NCBI GenBank assembly: GCA_024275555.1
Contig: JAJRYW010000466.1
Coordinates: forward strand, 1-8,315
From: Calditrichota bacterium
Lineage (GTDB): Bacteria > Calditrichota > Calditrichia > RBG-13-44-9 > J075
Length of the DNA: 8,315 nt
Direction of reading: 5' to 3'
Shown here: positions 1 through 6,916 of the stretch, piece by piece
How positions within the stretch are numbered: position 1 is the first letter of the stretch
Layout of the letters: each line of letters opens with the position of its first letter
Translations under genes and position numbers: made by a program
The notes under the pieces: model-generated
The model's database searches: none
The model's input: only the letters and a program-made list of their open reading frames with translations
Told to the model about the DNA's origin: nothing

Positions 1-25
1 AAAACCGCTCAGCAGACCATGCTGA
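1..25 (+). CDS. possible 3' end of an upstream gene (partial)
   Basis: Reading from base 2, a short open frame encodes KPLSRPC and ends at TGA 23-25, only 11 bases before a strong terminator hairpin. That position suits the end of an upstream plus-strand gene. The other two forward frames are also open (to 72 and about 110), but they run through the terminator. Too little is present to name a product. In relatives, genes of this BatA type often follow a MoxR ATPase and a DUF58 protein, which is only a guess here. Confidence 0.25.
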
Positions 26-36
26 ACCAAGCCGCG

Positions 37-70
37 GGCGCCGGAAGATTCTTTCGGCGCCTGTTTTATT
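37..70 (+). terminator. rho-independent terminator upstream of the BatA-like gene
   Basis: GGCGCCGGAAG (37-47) pairs with CTTTCGGCGCC (51-61) around the triloop ATT. This gives 11 pairs including one G-T wobble. A T-rich tract, TGTTTTATT, follows at 62-70. The tract lies on the plus-strand side only, so the terminator acts on plus-strand transcription. It separates the BatA-like gene from whatever lies upstream and implies that the gene has its own promoter. Confidence 0.85.
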
Positions 71-95
71 AGATCGCGAAGGGATAATTGAACCG

Positions 96-124
96 TTGCG
101 TCCCGGATGATTTTAGGCTATCTT
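96..124 (+). promoter_or_regulatory. weak candidate promoter for the BatA-like gene
   Basis: TTGCGT (96-101) and TATCTT (119-124) are separated by 17 bases, a sigma70-like arrangement with modest matches. It lies between the upstream terminator and the ribosome binding site at 151-157, where a promoter is expected. The predicted start near 131 would give a leader of about 30 bases to the CTG start. This is a placement argument rather than a strong sequence match. Confidence 0.3.
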
Positions 125-150
125 TTTGCCCACAAAGGGTATTTGTTTTT

Positions 151-157
151 AAGGAGG
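151..157 (+). promoter_or_regulatory. ribosome binding site that points to a CTG start
   Basis: AAGGAGG is a full Shine-Dalgarno sequence. It ends five bases before the in-frame CTG at 163. No ATG, GTG or TTG in this frame lies at a usable distance downstream of it. This site is the main reason for placing the start of the BatA-like protein at a non-standard codon. Confidence 0.75.
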
Positions 158-162
158 CCGTC

Positions 163-2283
163 CTGAGTTTTCTCAATCCTGCTGTTCTGTATGCGCTTGT
201 TGCTGCGGGAATTCCGCTGCTGATCCACCTGCTCAATCGCCGTAAATTTAAACGCGTTCCGTTTAGCACCATTACCTTTCTAAAACGATTAGAGCGTAAG
301 CAGATGCGCAATTTGCGGCTGCGTCAGTGGCTGCTGCTCTTGTTGCGCACCCTGATTGTTATCTGCATTGTGATTGCTTTTGCCCGCCCGACCTTGTCGG
401 AAGGACAACCGGCGGTTTTGTCGCAACGGAGCAATATCGAGGCGGTGGTGGTGCTGGATAACTCGCTTTCCCTGAACGAATCCCGGGTGACCGGTACATT
501 GCTGGAGGAAGCCCGCCAGGCGATAACCGCATTGGAGGAAGTCTTCCGGGAGGGGGATCGCGTTACCGTGCTGCAAGCCACGATTCCCCAGGAAACCCTG
601 GTAAAACAGGAGCCGTTCCGCAGCGATCTCTGGACGCGGGTGCTGCAACAAATTCAGCCCAATTATTTGAAAAGCGATTTATCCCTGGCGATCCGGGCCG
701 GGGTGGAACAGTTGTCCCGCTCGATTTACCCGCTGCGGGAGCTTTATGTTATTTCCGATTTCCAGCGCAGCGCCCTGGACCTGGATCTGTTAGAGGCTCT
801 TCCGGAGACGGAAGGGGAGAACATCCGCATTTTCCTGCTCCCCCTGGGCGGCGGCGAGGCCGAGAACCTTTCCGTCGACAGCGTAGCGGTGCAAAATCAA
901 CTGATCGAAGTCAACCAGCCGCTGCGAATCCGGGCGGTCATCCATAACCATCATCCCCGTAAGTACTTGAATTCGCTGACCTCGCTGGTCTTAAACGGGA
1001 ACCGCTATGCGCAGCAGAACATCAGCCTGGCTCCCGGGGAAGCCCGGGCGGTGGAATTTCAAGTTACCATGACTGAAGACGGGTTTATCGAAGGCATGGT
1101 GGAAACCGAGAGCGACGCCCTGCTGGAAGATAATCGCCGCTACTTTAACTTTTTTGTCCCCCGCCAACTGAAGATTCTGCACCTGGTTCCCGACCGTCAA
1201 TTTGCCAGCTACCTTCCCATTATCCTGAAACCGGCCATCGAGAAGGGCATTTTTGAACATCAGCTTGATGCAGCCGGAAGCTGGAGCGGCTACAATTTCC
1301 GTGACTACGATGTGATCATCCTGGAATCCCTGAACCAGTTTCCGGAAACCCTGCTGCAGCGTCTGCAATCCTTTAGTGAAGAGGGCGGGGGAGTGCTGAT
1401 TTTTCCCGGGGAAAATATTTCCCCCCCCCACTACCAATCGATGCTGAACAAGTTTGGCCTGGGCAAGCTGGCCGGGCAATTTGGCCGGCCGGGACAGGCG
1501 GAAACGTTTCTGACCTTGCAGCGGGCCAATTGGGAGCATCCCGTTTTTGAGGGGTTGCTGGAAAAGCAGGATCAAAAAAAACTGGCCCCCGTGGAAGTTT
1601 ACGCCGGGTACCGGCTTCGGGCCGCGCCGGGGGCGGATGTGCTGATCAACCTTAGCGACGGCAGCCCCTTCCTGCTGCAAAGCGGGGCAAAAAAAGGCGC
1701 GGTCTTTTTTATGGCCTCGCAATTGTCTCCCTCCTGGAGTGAACTGCCCTACAAAGGCCTGGTGGTGCCGCTTATCTACCGGCTGGTCTATTATTCCGGC
1801 ACGCGCAAAATCCACGACCGTCTCTCCCTGCGCACCGGCGCACCCTACCGGCAGCGTTTTAGCCGCCTCGCGGCCCCATTCGAGTTTATCTGGAAAGGCC
1901 GCTCCGATATCGAGGTGCGTTTGAGCCCGCGCTTCCAGGGCGTGAACCTGATCCTGGAGTATGACGACACCCGCTTGCCGGGCAACTACCGGGTTTATCA
2001 CAACCGGCAGTTGCTGAATATTGTCTCGGTCAATCCCTGGGCGGAGGAGTCGCTTCCGGCGCGTATCTCCCCGGCGGAATTGCAGGATGTGCTTCCCCGG
2101 GCGGCCTGGTTCGATGATCTCAATAATCTGGCCGAACTGGTAAAACAGAGCCGTTTTGGCAAAGAATTGTGGAAATATTTTTTGATTGCGGCGTTGATAC
2201 TATTGGCGCTGGAGATGATGGCGGCCCGGACCGGCGGCAAAAGGGAGGCCGGGCCGGAAGCCGGCCCGGCGCTGGAAAGCTGA
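163..2283 (+). CDS. BatA-like membrane protein with VWA-like and GATase-like domains
   Basis: With a CTG start the protein has 706 residues beginning (M)SFLNPAVLYALVAAGIPLL, the usual beginning of the N-terminal double-transmembrane domain family (TIGR02226, 'BatA'). Helices lie at about 7-23 and 55-74, with a basic loop between them (RRKFKRVPFST). A VWA-like region follows from about 93, with DNSLS at 99-103 matching the DxSxS metal-site motif and a further Asp at 199 (ISDF). The middle part, about 335-545, has the alternating pattern of a class I glutamine-amidotransferase-like fold (DYDVIILESL, GGGVLIFPGE) with no evident catalytic triad. A last helix at about 672-686 precedes a short charged tail. 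Relatives sit in MoxR/DUF58/Bat clusters linked to envelope stress or aerotolerance, but the biochemical role is unknown. An upstream in-frame TTG at 88 would add 25 residues that do not resemble the family and has poorer ribosome-binding spacing. Confidence 0.85.
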   Translation: MSFLNPAVLYALVAAGIPLLIHLLNRRKFKRVPFSTITFLKRLERKQMRNLRLRQWLLLLLRTLIVICIVIAFARPTLSEGQPAVLSQRSNIEAVVVLDNSLSLNESRVTGTLLEEARQAITALEEVFREGDRVTVLQATIPQETLVKQEPFRSDLWTRVLQQIQPNYLKSDLSLAIRAGVEQLSRSIYPLRELYVISDFQRSALDLDLLEALPETEGENIRIFLLPLGGGEAENLSVDSVAVQNQLIEVNQPLRIRAVIHNHHPRKYLNSLTSLVLNGNRYAQQNISLAPGEARAVEFQVTMTEDGFIEGMVETESDALLEDNRRYFNFFVPRQLKILHLVPDRQFASYLPIILKPAIEKGIFEHQLDAAGSWSGYNFRDYDVIILESLNQFPETLLQRLQSFSEEGGGVLIFPGENISPPHYQSMLNKFGLGKLAGQFGRPGQAETFLTLQRANWEHPVFEGLLEKQDQKKLAPVEVYAGYRLRAAPGADVLINLSDGSPFLLQSGAKKGAVFFMASQLSPSWSELPYKGLVVPLIYRLVYYSGTRKIHDRLSLRTGAPYRQRFSRLAAPFEFIWKGRSDIEVRLSPRFQGVNLILEYDDTRLPGNYRVYHNRQLLNIVSVNPWAEESLPARISPAELQDVLPRAAWFDDLNNLAELVKQSRFGKELWKYFLIAALILLALEMMAARTGGKREAGPEAGPALES

Positions 2284-2309
2284 GCCGGGCATTATTGGCA
2301 ACGATCTAT

Positions 2310-2338
2310 TTGGTGTATTCAAAAAAAAGTTGTAAATT
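2310..2338 (+). promoter_or_regulatory. sigma70-like promoter for the hflX-yjbQ operon
   Basis: TTGGTG (2310-2315) and TAAATT (2333-2338) are separated by exactly 17 bases. An A tract fills the spacer and TG immediately precedes the -10 box. It lies just after the BatA-like gene and 116 bases before hflX. The expected transcription start, about seven bases after the -10 box, is near 2345. Confidence 0.65.
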
Positions 2339-2344
2339 ACCACA

Positions 2345-2434
2345 ATGAATGCAATGTTGCCTAAAGCTCGTCAAGCTGATGCGATCTATCGCAGAGCAGA
2401 TGAGCAACGGGCGGTAGTGAAAAAAGTGTATTAA
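2345..2434 (+). CDS. candidate leaderless 29-residue upstream ORF before hflX
   Basis: ATG 2345-2347 opens a 29-codon frame ending at TAA 2432-2434, which is 19 bases before the hflX start. The product begins MNAMLPKARQADAIYRR and is basic. There is no Shine-Dalgarno sequence before the ATG, but it coincides with the transcription start predicted from the -10 box at 2333-2338, so it could be read as a leaderless message. It spans the hairpin at 2366-2405 and stops four bases before the hflX ribosome binding site. It may be a regulatory leader peptide or a chance ORF. No homology is recognised. Confidence 0.35.
   Translation: MNAMLPKARQADAIYRRADEQRAVVKKVY
2366..2405 (+). promoter_or_regulatory. 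stem-loop in the hflX leader
   Basis: Three nested helices can form: GCTCGTC (2366-2372) with GATGAGC (2399-2405, one G-T pair), GCT (2375-2377) with AGC (2395-2397), and GCGA (2381-2384) with TCGC (2389-2392) around the loop TCTA. This makes 14 pairs with two small internal loops. No T run follows, so it is not an intrinsic terminator. Its place in the short leader between promoter and hflX suggests a post-transcriptional regulatory role, which is inference. Confidence 0.5.
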
Positions 2435-2453
2435 AATAAGAGGAAAACTGTAT

Positions 2454-3764
2454 TTGCAACATACAACTGGAGATATCTCACCCGAAAAAGCCGTTCTGAT
2501 CGGAGTTGCTTTACCCTCACATCAACGTTGGATGGTAGAAGATAATTTGATGGAATTGCGCTTTCTGGCCGCTACGTCCGGCGTGGAAGTGGTTGACCAG
2601 GTTGTGCAGGAGCGTTCCCACATCAACCCGGCCTATTTTATTGGCAAGGGCAAGGTGGAAGAACTGTCGCAATTGCTGAAGATGTATGACGCCGCTACGG
2701 TGATTTTTGACGACGACCTGACCCCGGCCCAGATCCGCAACCTGGAGCGGGCCACCTCGGCCAAGATCATTGACCGCAGCACCCTGATCCTGGACATCTT
2801 TGCCCAACACGCCCGCACCCGGGCCGCCAAAACCCAGGTAGAACTGGCTCAACTGCAACATTTATTGCCCCGGCTTACCCGCCAGTGGACCCACCTCTCC
2901 CGTCAGGTCGGGGGAATTGGCACCAAGGGCCCCGGGGAAACCCAGTTGGAAACCGACCGGCGCTTAATTCGCAAACGCATCGAAGCGCTGCGCTCCGAGT
3001 TGGAAAGAATTGACCGGCAGCGGGACACCCGCCGCAAAGGACGCAAGAGGGAGTTCCGGGTATCGCTGATCGGTTACACCAACGTGGGCAAATCCACCTT
3101 GATGAACCTGCTTTCCGGGGCGGATGTGCTGGTGGAAGACCAGCTCTTCGCCACCCTGGATTCCACCATCCGCCGGGTGCAACTGGATGCGGATCACCAT
3201 ATTCTCCTGAGCGACACGGTGGGGTTTATCCGCAAACTGCCCCATAATTTGGTAGAGTCCTTCAAAAGCACCCTGGATGAAGTGCTCGACGCCGATTTGC
3301 TGCTGCATGTGGTGGATATCAGCCATCCCGTGTTCGAGGAGCAGATTAAGACGGTTCTGGAAGTGCTGCGGGAGTTAGGCGCCAGCGAAAAACCGATTCT
3401 GACCGTGTTCAATAAAATCGATCTGCTAAAGGAAAAAGAGCTGATCGGCTCGATGCGCCGCCAGTTTCCCGACAGCGTTTTTGTCAGCGCAACCCGCCAA
3501 ATCCGCACCGGCAAATTAAAAGAAGCGCTGGTGAAGTATGTGGAGCGGAATTTCGTCACCCAGAGCATCGAAATCCCCATTGCCCTTTCCGGTTTGCTGA
3601 ACACCATACATTCCCAGGCGGTGGTGGAGCATCAGGAGTTTTTGGATGAAACGATCCAAATCCGTTACCGCACCACGCCGGCCATCCGGGAAAAAATCAC
3701 CCGGCTGATTAAAAAAGCTTCCAAAGACCACGAGCAGTTGCTTGCCAACCGCTCTGCATCATGA
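2454..3764 (+). CDS. hflX: GTPase HflX
   Basis: This 436-residue protein, close to the 426 residues of E. coli HflX, is a ribosome-associated GTPase known to split stalled 70S ribosomes under stress such as heat shock. The N-terminal HflX domain occupies about 12-190 and includes the family signature GGIGTKGPGETQLETDRR at 153-170, followed by a coiled-coil-prone arginine-rich linker. The GTPase domain shows G1 GYTNVGKST (207-215), G2 around ATLDST (233-238), G3 DTVGF (254-258), G4 NKID (320-323) and G5 SAT (345-347), all intact. The start is TTG at 2454, supported by AGAGGA at 2439-2444. The next ATG in frame, at residue 27, would cut into the conserved N-terminal strand AVLIGVAL. It heads an operon with yjbQ and has its own promoter and a structured leader. 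Confidence 0.97.
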   Translation: MQHTTGDISPEKAVLIGVALPSHQRWMVEDNLMELRFLAATSGVEVVDQVVQERSHINPAYFIGKGKVEELSQLLKMYDAATVIFDDDLTPAQIRNLERATSAKIIDRSTLILDIFAQHARTRAAKTQVELAQLQHLLPRLTRQWTHLSRQVGGIGTKGPGETQLETDRRLIRKRIEALRSELERIDRQRDTRRKGRKREFRVSLIGYTNVGKSTLMNLLSGADVLVEDQLFATLDSTIRRVQLDADHHILLSDTVGFIRKLPHNLVESFKSTLDEVLDADLLLHVVDISHPVFEEQIKTVLEVLRELGASEKPILTVFNKIDLLKEKELIGSMRRQFPDSVFVSATRQIRTGKLKEALVKYVERNFVTQSIEIPIALSGLLNTIHSQAVVEHQEFLDETIQIRYRTTPAIREKITRLIKKASKDHEQLLANRSAS

Positions 3765-3771
3765 GGATATG

Positions 3772-4185
3772 ATGAAATTTTCCACCGAATATCTTTGGTT
3801 TAATACCCGTAAAAAGCGGGAGTATATCAACATTACCCCGGAAGTGGAGGCGCTGGTGCAGAAGAGCGGCATCCGGGAAGGAATGGTGCTGGTAAGCGCC
3901 ATGCACATCACCGCCTCGGTGTATGTGAACGACGCCGAGCAGGGTCTCATCGAGGATATCGACGAGTGGCTGGAGGGCCTGGCCCCGTTCAAAGCGGATT
4001 ACCGGCATCATCGCACCGGGGAAACCAACGGCGATGCGCATCTGAAAAGCCTGCTGATGCACCACGAGGTTATCGTGCCGATCACCAACGGCCGCCTGGA
4101 CCTGGGGCCCTGGCAGCAAATTTACTATGCCGAATTCGACGGCCGCCGCCGCAAACGGGTGGTGATTAAGGCGATGGGCGAGTGA
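3772..4185 (+). CDS. yjbQ: YjbQ family protein (secondary thiamine-phosphate synthase)
   Basis: This 137-residue protein belongs to the YjbQ/UPF0047 family; E. coli YjbQ has 138 residues and has been reported to show weak thiamine-phosphate synthase activity. Family features are the HITASVYVND segment at 45-54 (equivalent to HTSASLTLNE), GDAHLKS at 87-93 and GRLDLGPWQ at 107-115, followed by RRRKRVVIKAMGE at the end. I chose ATG 3772: GAGGA at 3763-3767 lies four bases before it and the N-terminus then matches the family. ATG 3769 is too close to that site, and the in-frame TTG at 3742 lies inside hflX. The ribosome binding site overlaps the hflX stop codon (TGA 3762-3764), so translation is probably coupled. 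The true physiological role of the family is unsettled. Confidence 0.93.
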   Translation: MKFSTEYLWFNTRKKREYINITPEVEALVQKSGIREGMVLVSAMHITASVYVNDAEQGLIEDIDEWLEGLAPFKADYRHHRTGETNGDAHLKSLLMHHEVIVPITNGRLDLGPWQQIYYAEFDGRRRKRVVIKAMGE

Positions 4186-4402
4186 GGGTAGAAATCGCTA
4201 CTTTGTTGTATGTTGGATTTTATTACCTTTTAGCTAAACATATCCATTTAGCCAGGAATAAGGTCTATTGATTTTTCCCGCACCGGGTGTTCTCGGTAGT
4301 TTTAAAGTTAATCTACTTAATAAATCCCCGTCGGTTAACGAACTTTCGTTCTGAGTGAATCGTTAAGGGAGTGGAATTGAGGCGAAACACAGGACCCATG
4401 AG
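4186..4402. other. AT-rich intergenic region with inverted repeats
   Basis: This 217-bp gap must contain the end of the hflX-yjbQ transcript and the start of the propeller gene's transcript, but no clear terminator or promoter is visible. GCTAAA (4233-4238) and TTTAGC (4247-4252) form a six-pair stem with no T run after it. Nearer the gene, TTAACGA (4335-4341) can pair either with TCGTTAA (4360-4366) or, as AACGA (4337-4341), with TCGTT (4346-4350). These pairings exclude each other. TAATAA at 4318-4323 could be a -10 box but has no convincing -35 partner. Confidence 0.4.
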
Positions 4403-6001
4403 ATGAGATTTATGCCGGGAGCAGCACGGGTGTGGCTACTGGGCGGATTAATGTTGTTTATGCTGATCCAAACCGTTCACGGCCAGTATGTGCGCCGTGG
4501 AAATTATCGCACCGAACAGCAGCGGAGGCTGCAATATGATCTGGATGACTGGATCAGTTACACCAAAACCCGCCGTTTTACCTGGATGGCCGCCGGCAGC
4601 CACTATCTCTACATCAGCACCCTGGACGGCGGTATTCTGCGCTACCAAATCTATGACAACACCTGGGATTATCCTTATACCACCAGCAACGGCCTGCCCA
4701 GCAACCAGGTAGTCAAAGTTCTTTATAATCCGGACAACTCGTTTCTCTATGCGATTACCCCGGGGGATGAAGCGGTTTTTAACCCGGCTTCACAGGAGTG
4801 GATTCGCCGCTCCGAAACCGATTATTGGCCCTATGAGATTCCCCAGCCGGACAGCCAGCCCGGCGACATCAATGTAAAAGACCGGTTTTTCAGCCGGGAT
4901 GGGTTAAAAAATTTACCCATCTTTTTCCCCAACGGCCGTTACACCATTCTAGGCGACTGGATTCTGCAGGATAACCAGACTTTCGAGGAGTTCCGGATCA
5001 TCGGTTACCTGCGCGATAAGTACGACCGGATCTGGATGCCGGTGCGCGGTTTTGGTATTGGAGTGGGAGATCTGTTCTCCCAGCGGGCCGATTTTTACGA
5101 GATCGGTTTGCCGGATATTGCCCCGCGCGCCGCGGCTTTCCAGGGCGAGGATATCTGGATCGGCGGGATTGGCAAAAACCGGAGCGGCCGGGTAGGGATC
5201 GCCCGCTGGCCGGCGGATAAAATCGGCTGGGATTATTTCCGGGCCCGCTTTATCAGTCACCTGCAGAATGACGACGTGCATGACATCGAGGTGGATGGAG
5301 ATTCGGTTTGGTTTGCCACCGAACTTGGCGTGGCATTGTATGACGTTGGCAACGATCGCTGGAAGGTATTCAGCGTCCGGGAAGGGCTGGTTACCTTTAT
5401 TGTCCAGGACCTGGCCGTTATGGGCGAATACCTCTATGCCGGTACGAATCAGGGCATCAGCCGGATTCATCGCGCCAGCGGAGTTGTGGAGCGCATTAAA
5501 GACGAGCGCTTTCTGAACCTTTCCTTCAACCGCTTAGCCGTCCAGGGCGATACTATTTGGGCGGCCACCCGCCTGGGGATTTTCCGCTATGCCGAGGGGT
5601 TCGACCGCTGGGAATTTGTGCCTTCCCGGGCGGCGGTCTCAGACCTGAACATCACCGCGATTGATGCTTTTGACGGAGAAATCTGGTTCGCTTCTTCCGG
5701 CGGAATTTTTGTCTATTACCTGCGCAGCGATACCTGGGAAAGTTTTCCCCAGGTGGCCATGGAAATCAGCGGACCCTATTCGGATATTAAGATAAATTCC
5801 GGGGGAATATGGGTGGCCACCCAGAGCGGGTTGCTCAAGTACAACCGGGAGTTGAAATTCTGGCGGCTGTTTACCACCCGGGACGGCCTGCTGAACAACC
5901 GCTGCCGGCAAATCCTGCCCGACGGCGACTATATCTGGATTGTAACCGACGCCGGCCTGACCCAATTCTACTGGAACAATCCCCACCGTTCCGATTATTA
6001 A
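4403..6001 (+). CDS. secreted two-component-regulator-propeller-like repeat protein
   Basis: This 532-residue protein starts with a signal peptide: a basic start, a hydrophobic core at about 11-23 (WLLGGLMLFMLI) and probable cleavage after HG at residue 27. The rest is built of beta-propeller-like units with the pattern 'IW-x-AT-x-x-Gl-x-x-Y ... W-x-x-F-x-x-x-x-GL'. Units begin near 68, 210, 250, 302, 343, 385, 427, 469 and 511. The best are VWFATELGVALYD, IWAATRLGIFRYAEG and IWVATQSGLLKYNREL. This resembles Reg_prop (PF07494), the sensor half of hybrid two-component proteins, but here no membrane helix, kinase or regulator domain follows and no C-terminal sorting domain is present. It is therefore probably a free periplasmic or secreted sensor or scaffold protein; ligand and partner are unknown. 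ATG 4403 has AGGA at 4391-4394; ATG 4412 (residue 4) is possible. Confidence 0.8.
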   Translation: MRFMPGAARVWLLGGLMLFMLIQTVHGQYVRRGNYRTEQQRRLQYDLDDWISYTKTRRFTWMAAGSHYLYISTLDGGILRYQIYDNTWDYPYTTSNGLPSNQVVKVLYNPDNSFLYAITPGDEAVFNPASQEWIRRSETDYWPYEIPQPDSQPGDINVKDRFFSRDGLKNLPIFFPNGRYTILGDWILQDNQTFEEFRIIGYLRDKYDRIWMPVRGFGIGVGDLFSQRADFYEIGLPDIAPRAAAFQGEDIWIGGIGKNRSGRVGIARWPADKIGWDYFRARFISHLQNDDVHDIEVDGDSVWFATELGVALYDVGNDRWKVFSVREGLVTFIVQDLAVMGEYLYAGTNQGISRIHRASGVVERIKDERFLNLSFNRLAVQGDTIWAATRLGIFRYAEGFDRWEFVPSRAAVSDLNITAIDAFDGEIWFASSGGIFVYYLRSDTWESFPQVAMEISGPYSDIKINSGGIWVATQSGLLKYNRELKFWRLFTTRDGLLNNRCRQILPDGDYIWIVTDAGLTQFYWNNPHRSDY

Positions 6002-6210
6002 ACCGGGTAACTTTCCGGATCGAGCCTCATCTAATCTATTTAAGGGAAAATGAAGCGGCGCCGGCTTCCGGAAACCTGCACCCCTGTAAATCATTGCCGG
6101 AACATCAAAATTGTTCGCAATCGTACAGCTTTTAAAGAACATTAACCATTAATTGGAAATCTGAAAACAAGAGTTGTTCGGATATATAAATGAGAAGACA
6201 GGAGTTGCTG
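6002..6210. other. intergenic region before the small-protein/rhodanese cluster
   Basis: This 209-bp gap holds short CCGG-based inverted repeats just after the propeller gene (for example CCGG at 6003 and at about 6015), none followed by a T run. The AT-rich stretch from about 6130 to 6190 probably contains the promoter of the next genes. TATATA lies at 6183-6188, but no -35 element sits at a normal distance. ACAGGAG at 6198-6204 is the ribosome binding site of the 40-residue ORF. Confidence 0.35.
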
Positions 6211-6333
6211 ATGAGCGAAGATTCCCGGGAGCAAACCGGCCGCATGTTTGTTGATGCGAAAAAGGGTGTTTTATTCGGCGCCGGCCTAGGCCTGGTGTAC
6301 GGCCTGATATCGGAACGGGCAAAAAAAGAATAA
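6211..6333 (+). CDS. small glycine-rich single-pass membrane protein (40 residues)
   Basis: ATG 6211 follows ACAGGAG (6198-6204) by six bases and opens a 40-codon frame ending at TAA 6331-6333. The N-terminal half is polar (MSEDSREQTGRMFVDAKK). A short hydrophobic glycine-rich segment at about 19-33 contains GAGLG and resembles a glycine-zipper or YtxH-type anchor, and the tail is charged (SERAKKE). No family is recognised with certainty. It lies 75 bases before the rhodanese gene on the same strand and is probably co-transcribed. Its GAGLG-L-x-Y segment echoes GAGLGFAYY in the DUF6132-like protein downstream. An in-frame ATG at 6190 would add seven residues but places the ribosome binding site inside the ORF. 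The strong ribosome binding site, fitting membrane architecture and context support a real gene despite its size. Confidence 0.65.
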   Translation: MSEDSREQTGRMFVDAKKGVLFGAGLGLVYGLISERAKKE

Positions 6334-6408
6334 GATCGGCGAACCGGCCGTGGCAGACAGACCGTCGCTTTGCCGCGGCTGTTGAACGAAAAACATAAAG
6401 GAACGATG

Positions 6409-6837
6409 ATGATAGATTGGTTGAAACACAGCAAATATTTTTTAGTGGGCCTGATTTCTCTGGCGACAATTGCTTGCGGCGGCGAAGAAAAAGCACAACA
6501 GGCGGTTCAGAATCTGGCCCCGGAGCAGGTCTATGAAATTATCCGGGAAAAGCCGGATGTGGTTATTATTGATGTCCGCACTCCCGCGGAATTCCAGGGC
6601 AGAACCGGGCACATCAAAAACGCACAACTCAAGCCCGTTAACGAGATCAAGCAGTGGGCAAGTGAGATTGACTCGCTGAAAGAGAAGCAGATTATCCTGG
6701 TCTGTGCGGTGGGCGGGCGGAGCGGCTACGCTGCTAAATTCTTGAAAAATCAGGGGTTTAAACACCTCATCAATATGAAGGGCGGAATGATGGCCTGGAA
6801 CAGCCGGGGGTTGCCGGTGGAAAGACCTACCCAATAA
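6409..6837 (+). CDS. rhodanese-like domain protein, probable lipoprotein
   Basis: This 142-residue protein carries one rhodanese domain at about residues 36-140. Visible elements are DVRTPAEF (55-62), GHIKNAQ (67-73) and the active-site loop CAVGGRS (99-105) with the sulfur-carrying cysteine at 99, then the KGGMMAWNSRGLPV end typical of single-domain rhodaneses. Such proteins carry sulfane sulfur as a persulfide; the donor and acceptor here are unknown. The N-terminus MIDWLKHSKYFLVGLISLAT is a signal sequence ending in IAC-GG, so Cys23 is likely lipidated and the domain lies on the outer face of the inner membrane or in the periplasm. The lipobox is imperfect (Thr at -3). I chose ATG 6409 because AAAGGA (6397-6402) is six bases upstream; ATG 6406 is also possible. 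Stops TAA and TGA follow in tandem. Confidence 0.9.
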   Translation: MIDWLKHSKYFLVGLISLATIACGGEEKAQQAVQNLAPEQVYEIIREKPDVVIIDVRTPAEFQGRTGHIKNAQLKPVNEIKQWASEIDSLKEKQIILVCAVGGRSGYAAKFLKNQGFKHLINMKGGMMAWNSRGLPVERPTQ

Positions 6838-6916
6838 TGAGATATACACCCGGATAAAATACACCGGGGAATTGGGAAGTCAGAATAAGAACGTTAGAGA
6901 AGATCGGGATTGAATA

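Noticed and set aside
88..162. N-terminal extension of the BatA-like protein from TTG 88
   Set aside because: The extra 25 residues do not resemble the family, AAGGGA at 79-84 is only three bases from the TTG, and a much better ribosome binding site lies at 151-157.
991..2001. 336-codon open frame on the minus strand
   Set aside because: It is fully antisense to the well-supported BatA-like gene, has no recognisable domain, and reflects the GC-biased third positions of the real gene.
4274..4290. CCCG-CAC-CGGG mini-hairpin after TTTTT as a terminator for yjbQ
   Set aside because: The T run precedes rather than follows the four-pair stem, and the reverse orientation also lacks a downstream T run.
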